Shown here: positions 29,866-32,168 of the stretch, piece after piece
Layout of the letters: each line of letters begins with the position of its first letter
How positions within the stretch are numbered: the stretch's first letter is position 1
The notes under the pieces: generated by a model
Seen by the model: the letters and a program-made list of their open reading frames with translations, nothing else
Database searches by the model: none
What the model was told of the DNA's origin: nothing
DNA from: an uncultured Holdemanella sp.
GTDB lineage: Bacteria; Bacillota_I; Bacilli_A; Erysipelotrichales; Erysipelotrichaceae
Direction of reading: 5' to 3'
DNA: 32,168 nucleotides
Assembly: GCF_934754935.1 (NCBI RefSeq)
Contig: NZ_CAKVJB010000028.1
Location: 1 to 32,168, forward strand
Translations under genes and position numbers: made by a program

Positions 29866-30381
29866 CAGGGTTTGTTGTGCTTCTATATTATTACGTGTAT
29901 CGTAAAGCATCTAAGTTTAGTTAACCCATAAAACACATCGAAAAAAAGCAGGATTCTTGAAACGGAATCCTTTTATAATGTTTATAAATTTGTAATATAT
30001 TGAATTTAGACACCTTTTTGAGTTGTCATAATATAATACACTTGCAACGTTCTTATCATGATAAACGGACAAAATCCAATCGATCTTTACTGCTCATTTA
30101 CTGATTGTGTTGCGTAAGATTTTCTCAAATGGGTTTTCGCCGTTTTCAGTGATTGGTTTGTCATTAAATCGGTTATTCCTCTGGGAGTGATATAGAATTC
30201 ACCACCGTCCTTTCTTTTTATCTTGTGAGAGCGTCCTCAGAGGAAACGAGACAATCCCTTTTCAATATCCATCTAGAAATAATCAGATGATACAGAACTT
30301 CATAGCATCGAATAATTAATGCATACTTTGTGTTTCCTTTTATGGTTAATTGTATAGTGTATACAAAAGAAGGAGGCATTT
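29866..30381. other. 516-base spacer, mostly non-coding
   Basis: It holds a terminator at 29951-29975 and a single TTTAGTTAAC site at 29916-29925 that resembles an inverted end-repeat core. On the minus strand, 30087-30236 stays open for about 47 codons without a usable start (containing DGGEFYITPRGITDLM), possibly a gene remnant. GAAGGAGG for the next gene is at 30369-30376, with TATAGT (30353-30358) as a possible -10. Otherwise I see nothing definite. Confidence 0.5.
29951..29975 (+). terminator. Terminator after small membrane-protein gene
   Basis: GGATTC (29951-29956), an 8-base loop, GAATCC (29965-29970), then TTTTAT. Confidence 0.7.
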
Positions 30382-31887
30382 ATGATAAACAAGAAAAAAG
30401 CGATTAAGAAATGTGTGTTGCCTTGTATTCTAAGCACAACCCTAGTTTCAACCGTAGTAACACCTATAAATGCAAGGGTAAATGAGACCTTCAATCCTGT
30501 TAGAAACCTACGATTCACATCTGAAGTAACAACAGGACAAACAGCCTCTAAAGATAAAACCAAATTAAACACAGATATCAAATACAGTAATGACAAGAGC
30601 ACTGCGACGATGACTATAACATCTCCAGACGGATATAATCTGAGTCTTACAGATGAGTGTAAGGAATCGTATAAGAATTTTCTGGATAATGGAACGATTG
30701 TTCTACAGGATGAAAATACGAATACGATGTCTGTTACAACAAATATCAAAAGTATCTATCGTCTAGAAATAAACGTGAAAAACACAGACGACACTTTAGT
30801 GGAAACGCAAAACATAGATTTTCAAGCTTTGGATATTACCAGTGTTCAGAACGAGTCTTTACAGGAAGAATCAAATGTTGCCGATGTAAATTCAAGAACT
30901 ACTTCTTCTGTTCAAACAAGTCACGACTCTCAATCAATGACAGTCAAATACACATCTCCAGGTTCCTACACGTGGTCGATTCCTTCTGAGATTGATCTGA
31001 ATAATCAACAGAGTATGACCGTGTCAGCTACGAAAGTAAATGAAGAAGCAAATGCCAGTTTAAAAATTAGCGTTTCTTCTGAGAATGGTTTTAAGATGAA
31101 GTCGAGCACAGGACGGTCAGGTGCGTATAAGATTACGCAAGACGGTAAACAGATAGAAAACAATTCTCTTGTTCTTGAAACGACATCAACAGGAACTTCG
31201 TCAACTGACTTAAAATTCTTTGCTTATCCCGGCAACTTTATGACAGCTGACACATACAATGACACATTAACATTCAAAGCACAGAATGGATATGCTACGG
31301 GTACTGTATTAGAAGTTGAAAATTATAAATTGATTGTTATAAACCAAATAGAGAGCGATAAATATTTAGTTATATCTACTACAAGTATAGGTGATATTGT
31401 TTATAATTCTAAAAATCAGAACACTCAAAAGGGAAATAATACATATGAAAACAGTGAAATAGATAATTTTTTGGAGAAAAAATGGTACAACGATTTGCCG
31501 TTAAAGATGAAAGAAGCGATACAACTAGCTGAAATTAAACAGGTTGCATATTCAGCATGTGATGATATCACCAGCATAAAAGAAAATGGGTACGGAGACG
31601 AAAAATATAAAACGCTTAGTAGACACGTATATTTACCAAGTGTAGTGGATTTTAATGAATTAATAGATTTAAAAGATTCCACAAAAGTAAAAAGATATTT
31701 AAATGGGAATACAGCATGGACTAGAGATAGTTCTTTCCGCAACATAACCGAGGTAGTGTATTTGAGTACGTCAATAGGAGCACTTAATTGTATTGAATCT
31801 TTTTATCCACAAGGAACGTATCCCGCCTTCGTAATAGACCTCTCAAAAGTAGACGCAACAGTAGTCGACACCGTACACTACAAATAA
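30382..31887 (+). CDS. Secreted protein with C-terminal DUF6273-like domain
   Basis: A 501-residue exported protein. The first about 32 residues are a signal peptide (NKKKAIKKCVLPCILSTTLV, then an alanine-ending stretch VTPINA). Residues 33-330 are Ser/Thr-rich and beta-strand-like (TSVQTSHDSQSMTVKYTSPG and YTWSIPSEI), like repetitive Ig-type extracellular modules. Residues about 335-501 follow the DUF6273 pattern: ENSEIDNFLEKKWYNDLP, then AWTRDS and, near the end, YPAFVIDLSKV. There is no LPxTG anchor or other wall motif, so it is probably released or loosely bound. GAAGGAGG lies directly upstream, and a strong terminator follows. The function is unknown. It is a striking cargo gene between two transposon modules. 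Confidence 0.8.
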   Translation: MINKKKAIKKCVLPCILSTTLVSTVVTPINARVNETFNPVRNLRFTSEVTTGQTASKDKTKLNTDIKYSNDKSTATMTITSPDGYNLSLTDECKESYKNFLDNGTIVLQDENTNTMSVTTNIKSIYRLEINVKNTDDTLVETQNIDFQALDITSVQNESLQEESNVADVNSRTTSSVQTSHDSQSMTVKYTSPGSYTWSIPSEIDLNNQQSMTVSATKVNEEANASLKISVSSENGFKMKSSTGRSGAYKITQDGKQIENNSLVLETTSTGTSSTDLKFFAYPGNFMTADTYNDTLTFKAQNGYATGTVLEVENYKLIVINQIESDKYLVISTTSIGDIVYNSKNQNTQKGNNTYENSEIDNFLEKKWYNDLPLKMKEAIQLAEIKQVAYSACDDITSIKENGYGDEKYKTLSRHVYLPSVVDFNELIDLKDSTKVKRYLNGNTAWTRDSSFRNITEVVYLSTSIGALNCIESFYPQGTYPAFVIDLSKVDATVVDTVHYK

Positions 31888-31913
31888 TCCTCATATATTA
31901 TCAAAACTTTAAG

Positions 31914-31944
31914 ACAGAACCAAACAAAAGGTTCTGTTTTTTTT
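31914..31944 (+). terminator. Terminator of secreted-protein gene
   Basis: ACAGAACC (31914-31921), an 8-base loop, GGTTCTGT (31930-31937), then TTTTTTT. Confidence 0.93.
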
Positions 31945-31962
31945 AACCTTATTATGAATATC

Positions 31963-32059
31963 TTAGACTAGTTTTAGACTAAAAAGCCGTTTCAATTTAG
32001 TCATTATCTGGTTTAATTTAGTCATTTTTGTCAATATTTTCATGAAACTAAGAATTACG
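31963..32059 (+). repeat. Second end-repeat region before partial tnsC
   Basis: A cluster of degenerate copies of the left-end core: TTAGACTA (31963), TTAGACTAAAAAG (31974-31986, identical to 13595-13607), GTTTCAATTTAG (31990-32001), GTTTAATTTAG (32011-32021) and ATGAAACTAAGAATTACG (32042-32059). The last resembles repeat 5 of the first array. Their orientation matches the array at 13421-13607, as expected for the left end of a second element lying in the same direction. The right end of the first element should also be here or just upstream, but I could not separate the two. Confidence 0.55.
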
Positions 32060-32089
32060 TTTACTTATTCGTGCTCAATAAAGCACAAT

Positions 32090-32116
32090 AAAACAAAGAA
32101 ACATTAAGTCTCTTTG
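32090..32116 (-). terminator. Terminator of second tnsC
   Basis: Read leftward, CAAAGA (32116-32111), an 11-base loop, TCTTTG (32099-32094), then TTTTA. The stem and loop are the same as at the first tnsC apart from one base. Confidence 0.75.
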
Positions 32117-32119
32117 TTC

Positions 32120-32168
32120 TTAGGCGTTCGAGATGTAATCACAGATATTCTTAGATGCAGGTGCTTTC
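32120..32168 (-). CDS. tnsC: Second TnsC, C-terminal fragment (continues outside window)
   Basis: The last 15 residues read KAPASKNICDYISNA before a TAA. The first tnsC ends SKNICDYISLDNT, so eight residues in a row are shared, and the DNA of that block is nearly identical. With the matching terminator just downstream and end-type repeats beyond it, this is very likely the 3' end of a second, related tnsC in the same orientation. Only 49 bases are visible, so completeness of the gene and of the second element is unknown. Confidence 0.8.
   Translation of the reverse strand, partial: KAPASKNICDYISNA

Larger units (their letters stand above)
13415..32028. mobile_element. Tn7-like transposon with type I RM cargo (boundaries approximate)
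   Basis: The evidence for one element is an end-type repeat array at 13421-13607, then a leftward tniQ-tnsA-tnsB-tnsC operon, an accessory pair, and cargo that includes a complete type I RM operon. The left boundary is placed at TGT (13415-13417) just outside the outermost repeat, because Tn7-like ends begin with TGT. The right boundary is uncertain: a TGTCA at 32029 precedes the last repeat of what looks like a second element, and no convincing inverted ACA end was found. No target duplication was identified. Confidence is high that this is a Tn7-like element and low for the exact ends. Confidence 0.7.

Noticed and set aside
30087..30236. Minus-strand gene in the 29866-30381 spacer
   Set aside because: Only about 47 open codons, no start codon with a ribosome site near its beginning; recorded only as a possible remnant.

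Overview
The window is AT-rich chromosomal DNA from a low-GC Gram-positive bacterium. The housekeeping genes look most like the Bacillota, and probably the Erysipelotrichia: YolD beside a Y-family polymerase, an M20C dipeptidase, CIRCE-type heat-shock control, strong GGAGG ribosome sites and U-tailed hairpin terminators. The family assignment is inference; no rRNA or other taxonomic marker is present.

Region 1 (1-1380) is a graveyard of mobile and phage-type DNA: a truncated IS200/IS605-type TnpA whose HUH motif reads HIR, an ORF6N/phospholipase-D-like pseudogene with a nonsense codon and a frameshift, and the N-terminal stub of a replication-type HTH protein. Region 2 (1454-13330) is a chromosomal core: hsp20 under two CIRCE-like operators, pepD, tRNA-Glu(CTC), a hypothetical gene, a MazG-like pyrophosphohydrolase, an AraC regulator, a YolD/DNA polymerase Y/small protein/GNAT cluster, a fused MacB-type ABC transporter divergent from a TetR regulator, and a GntR (YtrA-type) plus ABC-2 exporter operon.

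Region 3 (about 13415 to about 32028) is a Tn7-like transposon. Its left end carries an array of TTAAACTAA-type repeats, followed by a leftward operon tniQ-tnsA-tnsB-tnsC. Divergent from this operon is a 410-residue protein that looks like a catalytically dead ISL3-family transposase (zinc ribbon kept, DDE residues lost), translationally coupled to a 72-residue SH3/KOW-like protein. This pair is the best candidate for an undescribed accessory or targeting module. The cargo is a very acidic 106-residue protein, a type I restriction-modification operon (hsdM, a HEPN-like gene, a half hsdS, a full hsdS, hsdR, a ribbon-helix-helix gene), two small unknown genes, and a secreted 501-residue protein.

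Region 4 (31963-32168) contains further end-type repeats and then the 3' end of a second tnsC, with the same terminator and C-terminus as the first. This indicates a second, related Tn7-like element directly abutting the first in the same orientation, so the locus is a tandem array or nested island that continues past the window.

Family calls are from motif reading only; no database search was run. The exact transposon termini and any target-site duplication could not be fixed.
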